A DNA stretch of 64,000 bases, taken from the NCBI GenBank assembly GCA_965249895.1, contig CBDFNC010000001.1:1398601-1462600 (forward strand), in the 5' to 3' direction. Position numbers and translations under genes: made by a program. Positions 35,476 through 44,494 of this stretch are shown here, piece by piece. The DNA comes from CBDFNC01 sp965249895 (GTDB lineage: Bacteria; Pseudomonadota; Gammaproteobacteria; Enterobacterales; CBDFNC01). Below the pieces are notes generated by a model. It ran no database searches. It had not been told where the DNA came from and worked only from the letters and a program-made list of their open reading frames with translations. Each line of letters begins with the position of its first letter. Position 1 is the stretch's first letter.

Positions 35476-36243
35476 TTAAAACAACACCCTGGCGCCAAGA
35501 ACGAAAAAGAATTCGTCGGTTTTATCTCCCTCTTCGCTGGCAAAATCGGCGGTAGCGCCGTATTTCTTTTCCCAGTGAGCTCCGGCATAGGGAGCTAAGT
35601 TACGGTCAACAAGATCATAGCTGACCCGTAACCCAAGCTCGGTTTTACTTATCCCTGAGCCCACACCTATTTCGGGATCTTGACTAAAGGCGAGTTCAAG
35701 CTCTGCGGTTGGCCTAAAAATCAACCGGTTGGTGAGCAGGATGTCATAATCTACATCTAACCTGACGGAAGCTTTGCCTTTATTACTCAGAAAAAGATCG
35801 GCATCTACTTCAAACCACTGGGGCGCCAACCCTTGCAGCCCAAGTACACCGTAAGTCCGGTTCGGTCCCTCTGGGGAGTCATAACGGATACCAACTTTGG
35901 CATCAAAAAATGTGGATATCATTTTTTACAGCAGTAGCTGATGCTCTAACGTTTCAAACTGATCGGGATTTAACGCATATTCTCCTTCACTTTGTAGTCT
36001 AAGTTTGGTCTCATCTGTGCCTACCAACACATCACCATCCCATGCGATAACGTCGGTATCCTCTCCAAACCTGTATTCAAGCTGCTCTACTTGTACTACG
36101 GAAAAAACCAGGGATTCCTTCTCTATCGCCTGTGCCGAGCCAGTAACGAATAGGAAAAACATCAAGAAATGTGAGTATGGCTTCGTAACAAGAAGTCCTA
36201 TTCCCTGAATTAAGTGGTTAGCAGTCCTTCTTGCTGTCTTCAT
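35476..36243 (-). pseudogene. copB: copper resistance protein CopB, disrupted by an in-frame stop
   Basis: Two frames in the same phase join to give a CopB-like outer-membrane barrel. The first (36243-35926) has a hydrophobic signal region and VEQLEYRFGEDTDVIAWDGD. It ends in LEHQLLL-stop where homologues continue YSR-IS. The frame resumes at 35922 with FFDAKVGIRYD through TYGVLGLQGLAPQWFEVDA to the final FFFVLGARVLF. The stop is TAA at 35928-35926. CopB is thought to sequester or export copper at the outer membrane. The start overlaps the copA stop (ATGA). Confidence 0.8.
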
Positions 36244-36489
36244 AACAAGTCTCCCTGCTTAGCTATTTCTTGAGGACCACCTTCTACAATCACTTTTCGA
36301 AACATTCCCGTCGCCATGTGATAGATAAGGTGGCAGTGGAATGCCCATTGTCCCGGCGCATCGACTTCAGTTTCCGTGTAAACAGTGGTACCTGGCGCTA
36401 TGCTAACTGTGTGTTTTAAGGGGTTCCACTTGCCGTTGCCATTGTCCAAAATTGTCCACATACCATGCAGGTGCATAGGGTGGGACATC
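36240..36489 (-). pseudogene. copA: copper oxidase CopA, C-terminal fragment
   Basis: 83 codons remain of a protein of about 600. They contain the HPMHLHGMW and HCHLIYHMATGMF copper-binding motifs of the last cupredoxin domain of CopA/PcoA multicopper oxidases. The 5' part is replaced by the ISAs1-family element at 36490. The missing N-terminus is not on the far side of the element, so more than a simple insertion occurred. Confidence 0.85.
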
Positions 36490-37758
36490 CAGGGCAAACG
36501 GGTCTAAATTAACCAGTTGTCATGCCAACTGTCAGTACCTTCATCATATACTGGTTGTCCCAGCCAGCTTTCAATCGTTTGTTCTTGACCCCCACTTTAA
36601 CGCTGCGTTCGTTCTTCAACAGGTTTAACGCTATTTTGTTCATCAGGGCCACATTTTCTGCAGCATAGCCGCTTCTCAGTCGGTTACTGTCTTCGTTGAA
36701 ACTGACGTCGAGCTGCCAGTGCAGCTTATTCTCCACGCACCAGTGGCTGCGGATTGCATCAGCAATGAAGGCGGCTGATTTATCTTTGTGGCTGGTAATG
36801 TAGTAACGCCGTTCATAAGACTTATCCCCTTGGGTCTCTCGGCTAGATTCAACAACGGCGATGGCTTTCACGCTTTGCCATCTGGGGTGGCGCTCAATGA
36901 GCCAATCAATATCTGTCGTTAACCACACTTTATGTTGTTCTATCCGGCCGTGGTCGCCATCTACAGACTCAAATACATCGTGCTTTACTCCGCTAAAAAA
37001 GCACGTAAGCTGAGTCTCTAAAAATAGCTTAATGTCATCATGAAATTCACCTTGGTTACCCTTTAAGGCCAATACATAGTCGGCCTTTTTTGCCACGATC
37101 TGATTGGCAATTTCATACTGATAGCCCATTGCGTCAGTCGTAATTGTGGCACCCTCTATATCCAACAGCTTAAGTAACTTAGGGATAGCCGTTATCTCAT
37201 TGGATTTATCGGACACTTTAACCTGACCAAAGCAAAGGTTATTTTTCACCGACCAGGCGCTGACTAAATGAATGGCCGGGTTACCATTCGCTTTGTCCAG
37301 GGTGCCACGCATGACCTTACCGTCCAGCGCTACGATGTCATCATGTAGATCACCAAGCGTGCACACCCACTGGGTAAAGGCGTTGGCAAACTCGTGCGGG
37401 TTGAGTCTATTTAGCACATCATTGAACGTATCTGGACTAGGGATACCATGAGTCAAATCCAAAAACTCGGCAAACCACGATATCTTAGATTTGCCATATT
37501 CAGAGATGGCTTCAAAGTCATCACAACCAGCGATAATGGCACAGATAGAAATAGTTAAAATGTTAGTCAATGAATGGCGCTTGGTTCGGTTCATACGAGG
37601 GTCGGATACGCTGCTGAATACTTTGCTGATAGTGGTGGGGGTCATGGTAAATCTTAAGCAAATAGCATTATATGTCACGATCAATAGGAACGGTCAAATG
37701 ATCCTTCATTTATTCTGAAATTTATTATCAGCTGTACAATTTAGACCCGTTTGCCCTG
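36490..37758 (-). mobile_element. ISAs1-family insertion sequence
   Basis: About 1269 bp with perfect terminal inverted repeats of 21 bp (36490-36510 and 37738-37758) beginning CAGGGCAAACGGG. The CAGGG end is typical of ISAs1. The flanks (GTGGGACATC left, AAGCGGATGT right) are not direct repeats, so no target duplication is visible. The transposase is intact. Confidence 0.9.
36509..37645 (-). CDS. ISAs1-family transposase
   Basis: 378 residues from ATG 37645. The pattern is that of the H-repeat-associated/ISAs1 family: DPRMNRTKRHSLTNIL near the N-terminus, LDGKVMRGT, TTDAMGYQ and a late RSHWCVENKLHWQLDVSFNE with the catalytic glutamate. The frame is intact, so the element may be active. The stop codon overlaps the left inverted repeat. 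An upstream start at 37684 is possible but less family-like. Confidence 0.92.
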   Translation of the reverse strand: MTPTTISKVFSSVSDPRMNRTKRHSLTNILTISICAIIAGCDDFEAISEYGKSKISWFAEFLDLTHGIPSPDTFNDVLNRLNPHEFANAFTQWVCTLGDLHDDIVALDGKVMRGTLDKANGNPAIHLVSAWSVKNNLCFGQVKVSDKSNEITAIPKLLKLLDIEGATITTDAMGYQYEIANQIVAKKADYVLALKGNQGEFHDDIKLFLETQLTCFFSGVKHDVFESVDGDHGRIEQHKVWLTTDIDWLIERHPRWQSVKAIAVVESSRETQGDKSYERRYYITSHKDKSAAFIADAIRSHWCVENKLHWQLDVSFNEDSNRLRSGYAAENVALMNKIALNLLKNERSVKVGVKNKRLKAGWDNQYMMKVLTVGMTTG

Positions 37759-38075
37759 AAGCGGATGTTAGGTCATATTGACAAGGATTTTAAAGACTCG
37801 GTAAAAACCGCTGCCCGCTGGAGCAGCCTACCCGATGGACTAACCGTGGATACCTCGCCAGCCAAAAGCGATTTAATCGCGGACAGTGATGTGATAGCCA
37901 ACCCATGGCGAGATATCAGGCGACGCTCACCTTAGGAGTTATTTTTTGCGGTGAGTATTAAGGAGTCCATGGCTCTTTGCTGAAAACCATCAAGCCTGAC
38001 CTTAGTCCAGTATTCCCCATCAAGTTGATTGCATTGTGCCTGTTCTTCATAAAAAATACTGGCTTTTTGGTTATT
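37759..38075 (+). other. flank of the ISAs1 element with an unidentified gene fragment
   Basis: From about 37760 to 37935 the forward strand reads an open stretch (GHIDKDFKDSVKTAARWS, later DTSPAKSDL and ANPWRDIRRRSP-stop) with coding-like composition and no counterpart in copA. It looks like the C-terminal end of an unknown gene cut by the IS. The remaining 140 bp hold nothing I can name. Confidence 0.35.
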
Positions 38076-38621
38076 TTATCCTGCGCTATTCAGTAGCGCC
38101 AGGACAATTCTGCACTCAGGTAGTTTATACCCAGTGTTACTGATCAGCTGATAGCGGGCATTGTCTTGCGGATCTTTTTCCGTATAGATAAACAGATAGA
38201 ACTGACCATTATCTAGCTTTAACATTTCCTGGCGTAAGGCGTTATCGCGTGTTGGAGCTTGCCAATAAAATGCGCTGGGCAATTGTTCGTGACGAATGAC
38301 GATGAGATCTTTCACCTGGCGACTTTCCTGGACCCTGGCGTAAACCTCTATTGAGGTAGTGACGGTAGTAGACGCTGGTTGGTCAATTGTCTGGATATTT
38401 TGGTCAAACTTACCAGACGTTAAGTGGTTAAAATCAGGCGCTATACTTAGCTGAAAGGGAGGCGTTTGAGATTGATAATTGTGCCGCAGTTGTGTTTCGC
38501 CAGTTCCCTGAGTGGATTGGCAGCCACTGAGCATCAGCCAGCTAGAGACTACAGCTAATATGGACTTTTTGTTGGGTATTAAAGTGCGTTTACTGATTAG
38601 AGATACCTTCAAACCTGTCAA
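38076..38621 (-). CDS. putative lipoprotein, hypothetical
   Basis: 181 residues. A basic N-terminus and hydrophobic stretch lead to the lipobox LSGC at about residues 31-34, so the mature protein should be lipid-anchored. The rest is rich in polar residues and beta-prone (YLFIYTEKDPQDNARYQLIS). I do not recognise a family. The reading frame is well formed, and the neighbour on the same strand is proS. Confidence 0.6.
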   Translation of the reverse strand: MTGLKVSLISKRTLIPNKKSILAVVSSWLMLSGCQSTQGTGETQLRHNYQSQTPPFQLSIAPDFNHLTSGKFDQNIQTIDQPASTTVTTSIEVYARVQESRQVKDLIVIRHEQLPSAFYWQAPTRDNALRQEMLKLDNGQFYLFIYTEKDPQDNARYQLISNTGYKLPECRIVLALLNSAG

Positions 38622-38764
38622 TGTAGCGTTAAGCTAATGATTAAATTAATACTATAACCTAGGTTGTTATTTCCCCAAGGGAATTTTGAGGATAAATGTA
38701 GGATTAATAATTAAATTACGCGATAGGAGCTGGTATCAATAGGAGTAATGTTGAGCAGGGGGAT

Positions 38765-38788
38765 GAAGAAGGGCGCTAAGCGCCCTTA
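38765..38788 (-). terminator. terminator after proS
   Basis: AAGGGCGC pairs with GCGCCCTT around a 3 nt loop, 13 bp past the proS stop, followed on the minus strand by CTTCTT. T-run is weak. Confidence 0.6.
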
Positions 38789-38799
38789 ATGAAATCTTA

Positions 38800-40512
38800 T
38801 TAAAGCTTGGCTTTAATAAAGTCCAGTATTTGGTCAACAGCCACTTCCTGCTTTTCGCCGGACTTTCTGTCTTTGTATTCCACAACCTTGTTATCCAGGC
38901 TACGGTCGCCGATAACAATAGTATGTGGAATGCCAATCAGCTCCATATCCGCAAACATAACGCCCGGGCGTTCTTTTCTGTCATCAAACAATACTTCGAT
39001 ACCCGCATCGCTAAGATCCTGGTAAAGCTTGTCGGCAACCTCTTTTACGCGATGAGACTTATGCATATTCATCGGCAAGATAGATACTTTAAATGGCGCT
39101 AACGCGTTAGGCCAGATAATGCCATTCTTGTCGTTGTTCTGCTCGATAGCGGCGGCAACGATACGCGATACACCTATACCGTAACAGCCCATGGTCATCA
39201 CCTGTTTTTTGCCTTGCTCGTTAAGCACGCTGGCATCCATTGCCTGAGCATAGGTATCTCCCAGCTGGAAGATATGGCCCACTTCGATACCGCGGACAAT
39301 AGACAGGGTGCCCTGACCACACGGGCTAGGGTCTCCTTGCTGCACATTACGCAGGTCGGCGACTTCAGGTGTGGCTACATCGCGATCCCAGTTGATGCTA
39401 AAGTAATGCTTATCTTCGATATTTGCACCGCCGGAAAAGTCACTCATATTGGCGACGCTGCGATCGATAACACATGGTATTGGCATATTGACCGGGCCTA
39501 GTGAGCCAGGTCCCGCGCCGATAGCGTCACGGATTTCTTCTTCGGTGGCGAAGGTCAGCGGAGTGGCAACCTGAGGAAGCTTTTCGGCTTTGATTTCATT
39601 TAGTTCATGATCACCGCGTACGATTAATGCAATCAGTTCAGCATCAGAACCTTCATCTGCCTTTACTACCAATGTCTTGATAGTTTTTTCGATTGGTAGA
39701 CTGAACTGTTCAACCAGCTCTGCAATTGTCTTGGCGTTTGGAGTGTCGACCAACGTCATTTCAGCACTTGCTGCAGGGCGTTTACCTTCAGGAGCCAGGG
39801 CTTCAGCCTTTTCCATATTAGCGGCGTATTCGCTCTTATCAGAAAATACAATGGCGTCTTCACCACTTTGTGCCAATACGTGAAATTCGTGTGAGGCGCT
39901 GCCACCAATACTACCCGTGTCGGCAATAACAGGACGGTATTCCAGACCCAAGCGGTCGAAGATACGGCTATAAGCATCAAACATGATCTGGTAGGTTTTT
40001 TCCAGGCAAGCTTGATCCAGGTGGAACGAATATGCGTCTTTCATGGTGAATTCACGCGCACGCATCACACCGAAGCGAGGACGCACTTCATCACGGAACT
40101 TAGTTTGCACCTGATAAAGGTTAATCGGCAGTTGCTTGTAACTGCTCATTTCTTTACGTACCAGCTCAGTAATGACTTCTTCGTGAGTAGGGCCCAGAAC
40201 AAAGTCACGTTTGTGTCTGTCTTTGATCCTCAGTAGTTCAGGTCCAAACTTGTCCCAACGACCAGTCTCGTGCCATAGATCGGCAGGTTGCACCACAGGC
40301 ATCAATACTTCAATAGCACCAGCACGGTTCATTTCTTCACGCACGATATTTTCGACTTTTCTTAACACGCGCAGTCCGGTGGGTAGCCAGGTGTATAAAC
40401 CTGATGCCAGTTTACGGATCATGCCTGCTCTGAGCATTAGCTGGTGGCTGATAACCTCAGCGTCGCTTGGCGTTTCCTTTACGGTGGAAAGCAAGTAATT
40501 GCTGGTACGCAT
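38800..40512 (-). CDS. proS: prolyl-tRNA synthetase
   Basis: 570 residues from ATG 40512 (MRTSNYLLSTVKETPSDAEV), as in E. coli. It charges tRNA-Pro. Class II motifs are present: motif 2 in TKFRDEVRPRFGVMRAREF and motif 3 in GCYGIGVSRIVAAAIEQ. An insertion editing domain (about 225-400) is also present, as in bacterial-type enzymes. A start at 40536 would add 8 residues, but AAGGA precedes 40512. It follows trmO and rcsF on the same strand, the order known in E. coli. Confidence 0.96.
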   Translation of the reverse strand: MRTSNYLLSTVKETPSDAEVISHQLMLRAGMIRKLASGLYTWLPTGLRVLRKVENIVREEMNRAGAIEVLMPVVQPADLWHETGRWDKFGPELLRIKDRHKRDFVLGPTHEEVITELVRKEMSSYKQLPINLYQVQTKFRDEVRPRFGVMRAREFTMKDAYSFHLDQACLEKTYQIMFDAYSRIFDRLGLEYRPVIADTGSIGGSASHEFHVLAQSGEDAIVFSDKSEYAANMEKAEALAPEGKRPAASAEMTLVDTPNAKTIAELVEQFSLPIEKTIKTLVVKADEGSDAELIALIVRGDHELNEIKAEKLPQVATPLTFATEEEIRDAIGAGPGSLGPVNMPIPCVIDRSVANMSDFSGGANIEDKHYFSINWDRDVATPEVADLRNVQQGDPSPCGQGTLSIVRGIEVGHIFQLGDTYAQAMDASVLNEQGKKQVMTMGCYGIGVSRIVAAAIEQNNDKNGIIWPNALAPFKVSILPMNMHKSHRVKEVADKLYQDLSDAGIEVLFDDRKERPGVMFADMELIGIPHTIVIGDRSLDNKVVEYKDRKSGEKQEVAVDQILDFIKAKL

Positions 40513-40665
40513 GGGATTCCTTGTTATTTTGGACAATATAAAGTCGCAGTTTACCAGTGCCAGCCCTTAGGCTAAAGCCCCTAACCTAGCTTTATGATAG
40601 GGATCTAGCTAATTAAATGCGTTGGTGATTGTCTTTTCTGTGGGGGCGAAGATATACAAGAAGAG

Positions 40666-41373
40666 TTAGTTCGCCGGATCTATGGCGACAACTTGGGTAA
40701 GTTGGCCAGTGACTTGCCAGCGTACATTAAAATCCAACAAGTGTACGCCATATACATGGCTGCTATTTTTACCTTTTTTATATGCGGGCCTGGGATCCTG
40801 GCGAAGCACATCCATTATCAGCTGATGCAGGCTAGGATAGTCTGCCTGTTGTTGTAATACCATCGCCATAGCATCAGAAGAAAAAACCACCTCCATTTTC
40901 TCCTCTGGTTGGTGTTGGGCAAAACCACCGGACGCAGTATTGATAGCATCAGCGTAAGGAACATAGGGTTTGATATCCAAAATGGGTGTGCCATCCACCA
41001 AATCTAATCCAGTTAGCTCAAGACACAACCGGCCATCTCGTGTGCTCATCTTGTTAAATTCAACCACAGATAAACCTATGGGGTTAGGCCGAAAGGTTGA
41101 GCGTGTGGCAAATACACCCAGCTTTTCGTTGCCGCCAAGACGTGGAGGCCTGACCTTTGGTCGCCAGCCTGCATCCATGGTTTGGTGGAAAACGAAAATT
41201 AGCCACAGGTGGGAAAAGCCCTCGATACCCGCAAAGGCATCCGGATTGTCATAAGGAGATAGTAGTTCAATATAACCTTTCGCCGATGTTACTAAGCCAG
41301 GTTGTCTGGGTACCGCAAACTTTTCTTTATAGGGTGAATGAATTGTACCTATGCTAGCTAACTCAAAGCTCAT
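40666..41373 (-). CDS. trmO: tRNA (N6-threonylcarbamoyladenosine-37) N6-methyltransferase TrmO
   Basis: 235 residues, close to E. coli TrmO (formerly YaeB/TsaA). Motifs in order are SPYKEKFAVPRQPGL, FSHLWLIFVFHQTM, ATRSTFRPNPIGLS and LDLVDGTPILDIKPY. It methylates t6A37 in tRNAs with SAM and has an unusual beta-barrel fold. It sits 6 bp after rcsF and 150 bp before proS. Confidence 0.93.
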   Translation of the reverse strand: MSFELASIGTIHSPYKEKFAVPRQPGLVTSAKGYIELLSPYDNPDAFAGIEGFSHLWLIFVFHQTMDAGWRPKVRPPRLGGNEKLGVFATRSTFRPNPIGLSVVEFNKMSTRDGRLCLELTGLDLVDGTPILDIKPYVPYADAINTASGGFAQHQPEEKMEVVFSSDAMAMVLQQQADYPSLHQLIMDVLRQDPRPAYKKGKNSSHVYGVHLLDFNVRWQVTGQLTQVVAIDPAN

Positions 41374-41379
41374 TCCCGA

Positions 41380-41751
41380 TTATTCCGGCTCAGCGACTTT
41401 GATCGCTTTGGCATAACAAACCACCGAAGCCTGGCAAATACTATCCTCGGTTAGGGTAATGCAAGCATTAAAGATAATTCCATTGGCGCCGGTGTCCGCG
41501 GCAGCTAACCTGGCTTGAGTCCTGGCATCTGCTGGTGTTGCTACCGGATCTCTGTCATCTCTTTGACAGCTTTCACCTTCCACTGTGGCGACAAACAGAT
41601 ATTGTTTATCAGTAAGGTCCGTTTTCTCGTACACCTTTACCTGAGAAGGTTTGAAATATTCATCAAAATTCTCTTTGTCGAGGTTGCTGTTAAACGAATA
41701 GTTAGAGCACCCCGATAAAAACAGACCGAGTACAATAATAAGCTTTTTCAT
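41380..41751 (-). CDS. rcsF: outer-membrane lipoprotein RcsF
   Basis: 123 residues. The lipobox LSGC ends the signal peptide at residue 15. Four later cysteines (ESCQRD, NACITL, SICQAS, VVCYAK) match the two disulfides that shape RcsF. RcsF senses envelope stress and triggers the Rcs phosphorelay. The gene is first in rcsF-trmO-proS, as in E. coli, and no other Rcs gene is in this window. Confidence 0.88.
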   Translation of the reverse strand: MKKLIIVLGLFLSGCSNYSFNSNLDKENFDEYFKPSQVKVYEKTDLTDKQYLFVATVEGESCQRDDRDPVATPADARTQARLAAADTGANGIIFNACITLTEDSICQASVVCYAKAIKVAEPE

Positions 41752-41841
41752 AATGTTACTTTGATGGCATATTGCTTAAATTCACCACGCAGTGTACCAC
41801 TAATTTCCTGCAACCAGCACGGCTTTATAATGAGAATTAAC

Positions 41842-42402
41842 ATGTTAGAAAAAACCACCACTTGGCACCTTCGACTGGATAAGCTAGGTGACTATAGGGC
41901 TTATTCCGGGCTAAGCAAAAATGTCTCGGTGAAACCAGTTCACCGCCCAACCCCTGAGCTCAATCACTTCTTTTTTATGACCATAGGTCGCCCATATCGC
42001 TGGTTTAGCCGCTTAGGGTGGGACTACCAGCAATGGCACAAATTTCTTTCTCAACAACAGGTGCAAACCTGGATAGGTTATCAGGACGAGATCCCCTTTG
42101 GTTATTTTGAACTCGTTAAACATGATGAGGATGTGGAAATACTTTTTTTTGGTGTTTTACCCGGGTTTGTCGGCCAGGGATTAGGCGGATACTTACTTAA
42201 TCAAGCAATTGAAAAAGCCTGGTCATTAGGGACCGATTGTGTCTGGCTGCATACCTGCTCAAACGACCACCCAGCAGCGCTAGGGAACTATCAAAGCCGG
42301 GGATTTAATGTGTTCAAGGTTGAAGAGCATGAAGAGGATATACCTGATGCTAACAGCCCGCTATGGGGCACCCCAAAATTTTATGCGTCCTTGCCTAAAT
42401 AA
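41842..42402 (+). CDS. GNAT family N-acetyltransferase
   Basis: 186 residues from ATG 41842, which has GAGAATTAAC just before it. Earlier in-frame ATGs (41761, 41830) are less likely. The acetyl-CoA-binding loop reads LPGFVGQGLGGYLL near residue 110, and ends with WLHTCSNDHPAALGNYQSRGF. Substrate unknown. It is divergent from rcsF and is the last gene before the IS pair. Confidence 0.82.
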   Translation: MLEKTTTWHLRLDKLGDYRAYSGLSKNVSVKPVHRPTPELNHFFFMTIGRPYRWFSRLGWDYQQWHKFLSQQQVQTWIGYQDEIPFGYFELVKHDEDVEILFFGVLPGFVGQGLGGYLLNQAIEKAWSLGTDCVWLHTCSNDHPAALGNYQSRGFNVFKVEEHEEDIPDANSPLWGTPKFYASLPK

Positions 42403-42403
42403 G

Positions 42404-42425
42404 TGATCCGACATTTCGCAGCGAT
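42404..42425 (+). repeat. left copy of an inverted repeat flanking the two transposase genes
   Basis: TCCGACATTTCGCAGC at 42407-42422 matches, in reverse orientation, TGCGGAATGTCGGA at 46284-46297, with about 14 of 16 positions equal. It begins right after the GNAT stop codon. It may be an element end or half of a split host palindrome. Confidence 0.5.
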
Positions 42426-42573
42426 TTATGCTGGCAGCATTATTTTCTCGCCCAGGCGTTGTCGCCAGCCCTCTGAACCGTCTCTCCACCTAAGCCAGAA
42501 GCGGCAGTCTTAAATTTCGGGATCACCAAGCCTACCGCGCCGGGGCACAGTATGTGTTTTTCTTTTCCGCCGC

Positions 42574-44235
42574 TCATTCCAACTGGTAGAGCCGCGCTAT
42601 CTCTTTACCGCACAGGCGGAGGATTTTCTCCTTTTCTTCCGTCAACCCAGTGACGCAGGCAGCTAGCCCTGGCGCATTCACTAAGTGGATCCCGTTCATC
42701 CGTTGGAAGATCCACCTCATCGTCGGGGTGGCGGTGGGCTTGCCCACTTGGTTAAGCACGGTTTCATCTGCTGTTTTCAGGTTTTCCCGCAATTGGTATT
42801 GGCCTGCGTTGTACACCATCAGGCACAGCGTCATCACCATCATCAACGCCTCGATCCGCTCCGGCTTTTTCAAGAACACCCCATTGAGGTGAAACTGGGG
42901 GTCTTTGATCAGGCGGAAACCCCGCTCGACCCCTTGTTGCGATTTGTAGGCGGCGAGCAGGCCAGCGACCTCCTGGTTGCCCAGTTCATTGGTCGCCAGC
43001 ACGAAACGGCCCAGCTTGTTACGGTGCGGCCGGATCTTGTCCTGGCAGGGAGTCGACTCAAGTTCGAGCCGGTAGTGCGACACCTCAGGCTCGGCGTCTT
43101 TTTTCGGCCGACCACGACCTGCGTGTTTTTTCACCTCGCTGACCTCAACGTGACTAAGCCGGTGGTATTTGAGTTTACGCTCAAACTGCGCCGCCGCGTT
43201 GCGCGCGTCTTGTTTGCAGGCAAAGGCCTGCCCGGCCAGTTTGCGGGCCTGGCTTTCCGCTTCGGCCCCGGCTTTGGCGATGCGCTTGTCCAGAGTGCGA
43301 CACTCTCTTTGCTCGGCCTGGCTGGAGTGGACCAGCAGCCACTGCTGCTTCAGCCCGCGCTCCACCTGGCCCAGCAAGACACCTTGATAACCTTGTTCCA
43401 GCGGCTGCCAGGCGAAGTCACTGGTATCGGCCTCGACCAGGAGTTTGACCGCTTTTACGCTTTCTGGCGCCCGAGTGACCCAGAGGTAGGCCGCTGTCAG
43501 CAGTTTTCCGTGGACGTAGAGCGCCGAATCCGCAATAACCAGCAGCTCCGGGCTGTTCTCCAGTGCTTGGCGGAAGGACTGGAGTTTGGCTAGGGTGGCG
43601 TGGAAGCTGGCTTTGTCCTGGCTGTTGCCGTCCAGGCCTTCGCTCCAGATCGGTAAGTCCGCCGGACCGCTGACGATCAGGGACAAGACGAGTTGTTTGA
43701 GATCCGGCCGGTGATCTTTGGAGTAGCCCTGCTTGGGCAAGGGCGGTCTGGACTCGCCTTCCAGGTAAAGGTGTTCGAGATCATACTCGCCCACTAATTT
43801 GAAGCTGGTGCTGTCCAACCGGAGGGTTTGCCGTCTACCGGGCGGGGTGAATTCCTGGTGGATCTCATTGGCAATCTCGGCGAGCAGCGCAGTGACACCG
43901 TATTCGTAACAGGCGTCCAGGGTACGGCCCAGCGCGTCATCGTTCAACTGGGCGGCCTTGACACCTTCGCCAAATAACAGGGAAACCGCTTTGTCTTCAA
44001 AAAACTGGGGCGATAGATAAATGGGGTTCTGAGTGAAGCCCAGGCCGTTGATGATCATGGCCTTGATACGCTGGCCATGGCTGAGCTTGGAGCCATGCTG
44101 TTTGGACACCGGCAGTCTGGCGTCGATGCGTTCGACCAGTTTGAGCTTGTCGACGAAGCCGGCAACCAGGCCATGGTGGCCGAGAGTTTCAACCCGGATC
44201 TGTCCCGATTTAATGCTGGTGTTGATGGCGGCCAT
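42574..44235 (-). CDS. IS1634-family transposase
   Basis: 553 residues. The N-terminal DUF4277-like segment (RVETLGHHGLVAGFVDKL), a DDE core with LRLDSTSFKLVGEY and VIADSALYVHGK, and GVERGFRLIKDPQFHL near the C-terminus fit the IS1634 family. The frame is intact. GC content and codon use (GCC, CTG, CGG rich) stand out from the surrounding genes, indicating recent arrival from a higher-GC genome. Exact ends of the element could not be placed, as no clear terminal repeats were found close by. Confidence 0.87.
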   Translation of the reverse strand: MAAINTSIKSGQIRVETLGHHGLVAGFVDKLKLVERIDARLPVSKQHGSKLSHGQRIKAMIINGLGFTQNPIYLSPQFFEDKAVSLLFGEGVKAAQLNDDALGRTLDACYEYGVTALLAEIANEIHQEFTPPGRRQTLRLDSTSFKLVGEYDLEHLYLEGESRPPLPKQGYSKDHRPDLKQLVLSLIVSGPADLPIWSEGLDGNSQDKASFHATLAKLQSFRQALENSPELLVIADSALYVHGKLLTAAYLWVTRAPESVKAVKLLVEADTSDFAWQPLEQGYQGVLLGQVERGLKQQWLLVHSSQAEQRECRTLDKRIAKAGAEAESQARKLAGQAFACKQDARNAAAQFERKLKYHRLSHVEVSEVKKHAGRGRPKKDAEPEVSHYRLELESTPCQDKIRPHRNKLGRFVLATNELGNQEVAGLLAAYKSQQGVERGFRLIKDPQFHLNGVFLKKPERIEALMMVMTLCLMVYNAGQYQLRENLKTADETVLNQVGKPTATPTMRWIFQRMNGIHLVNAPGLAACVTGLTEEKEKILRLCGKEIARLYQLE

Positions 44236-44494
44236 AGCGCTCCCCGTTAATACATATCCTGGGACGATTGTGCCATGGCAGCGGTCAGAGGCTTGTGATC
44301 TTTTGGCTATAGTTTCTGTGATCTTTCAGACATTGGACACGCTAAAGTGAGATAGATCACATTTTTAAATTATCTAGTACCCGGCAGAAAACTCACTTTT
44401 AAAGCACAACTTACCTATTGCTGATAAGTTGATTATTATTGGCTTGGGTTATTTATAACCAGAATGGTTATTTTTGCTTGGTTATTATAAGAAA
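44236..44494. other. gap between the two transposase genes
   Basis: About 260 bp, AT-rich after 44360, with no coding frame. It contains a CRP-like palindrome (44344-44365) and possibly the right end of the IS1634 element. The stretch 44411-44494 has several TTATTATT-type motifs. I see no gene that the CRP-like site could serve. Confidence 0.45.
44344..44365. promoter_or_regulatory. CRP-binding-site-like palindrome
   Basis: AAGTGAGATAGATCACATTT is a near match to the CRP consensus TGTGA-N6-TCACA (read on the minus strand as TGTGATCTATCTCA). The only adjacent genes are transposases. It could be carried by an element or be host sequence. Confidence 0.5.

Noticed and set aside
42685..43593. 302-codon plus-strand frame inside the IS1634 transposase
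   Set aside because: It is the antisense of a GC-rich transposase and has no family resemblance or start signal.
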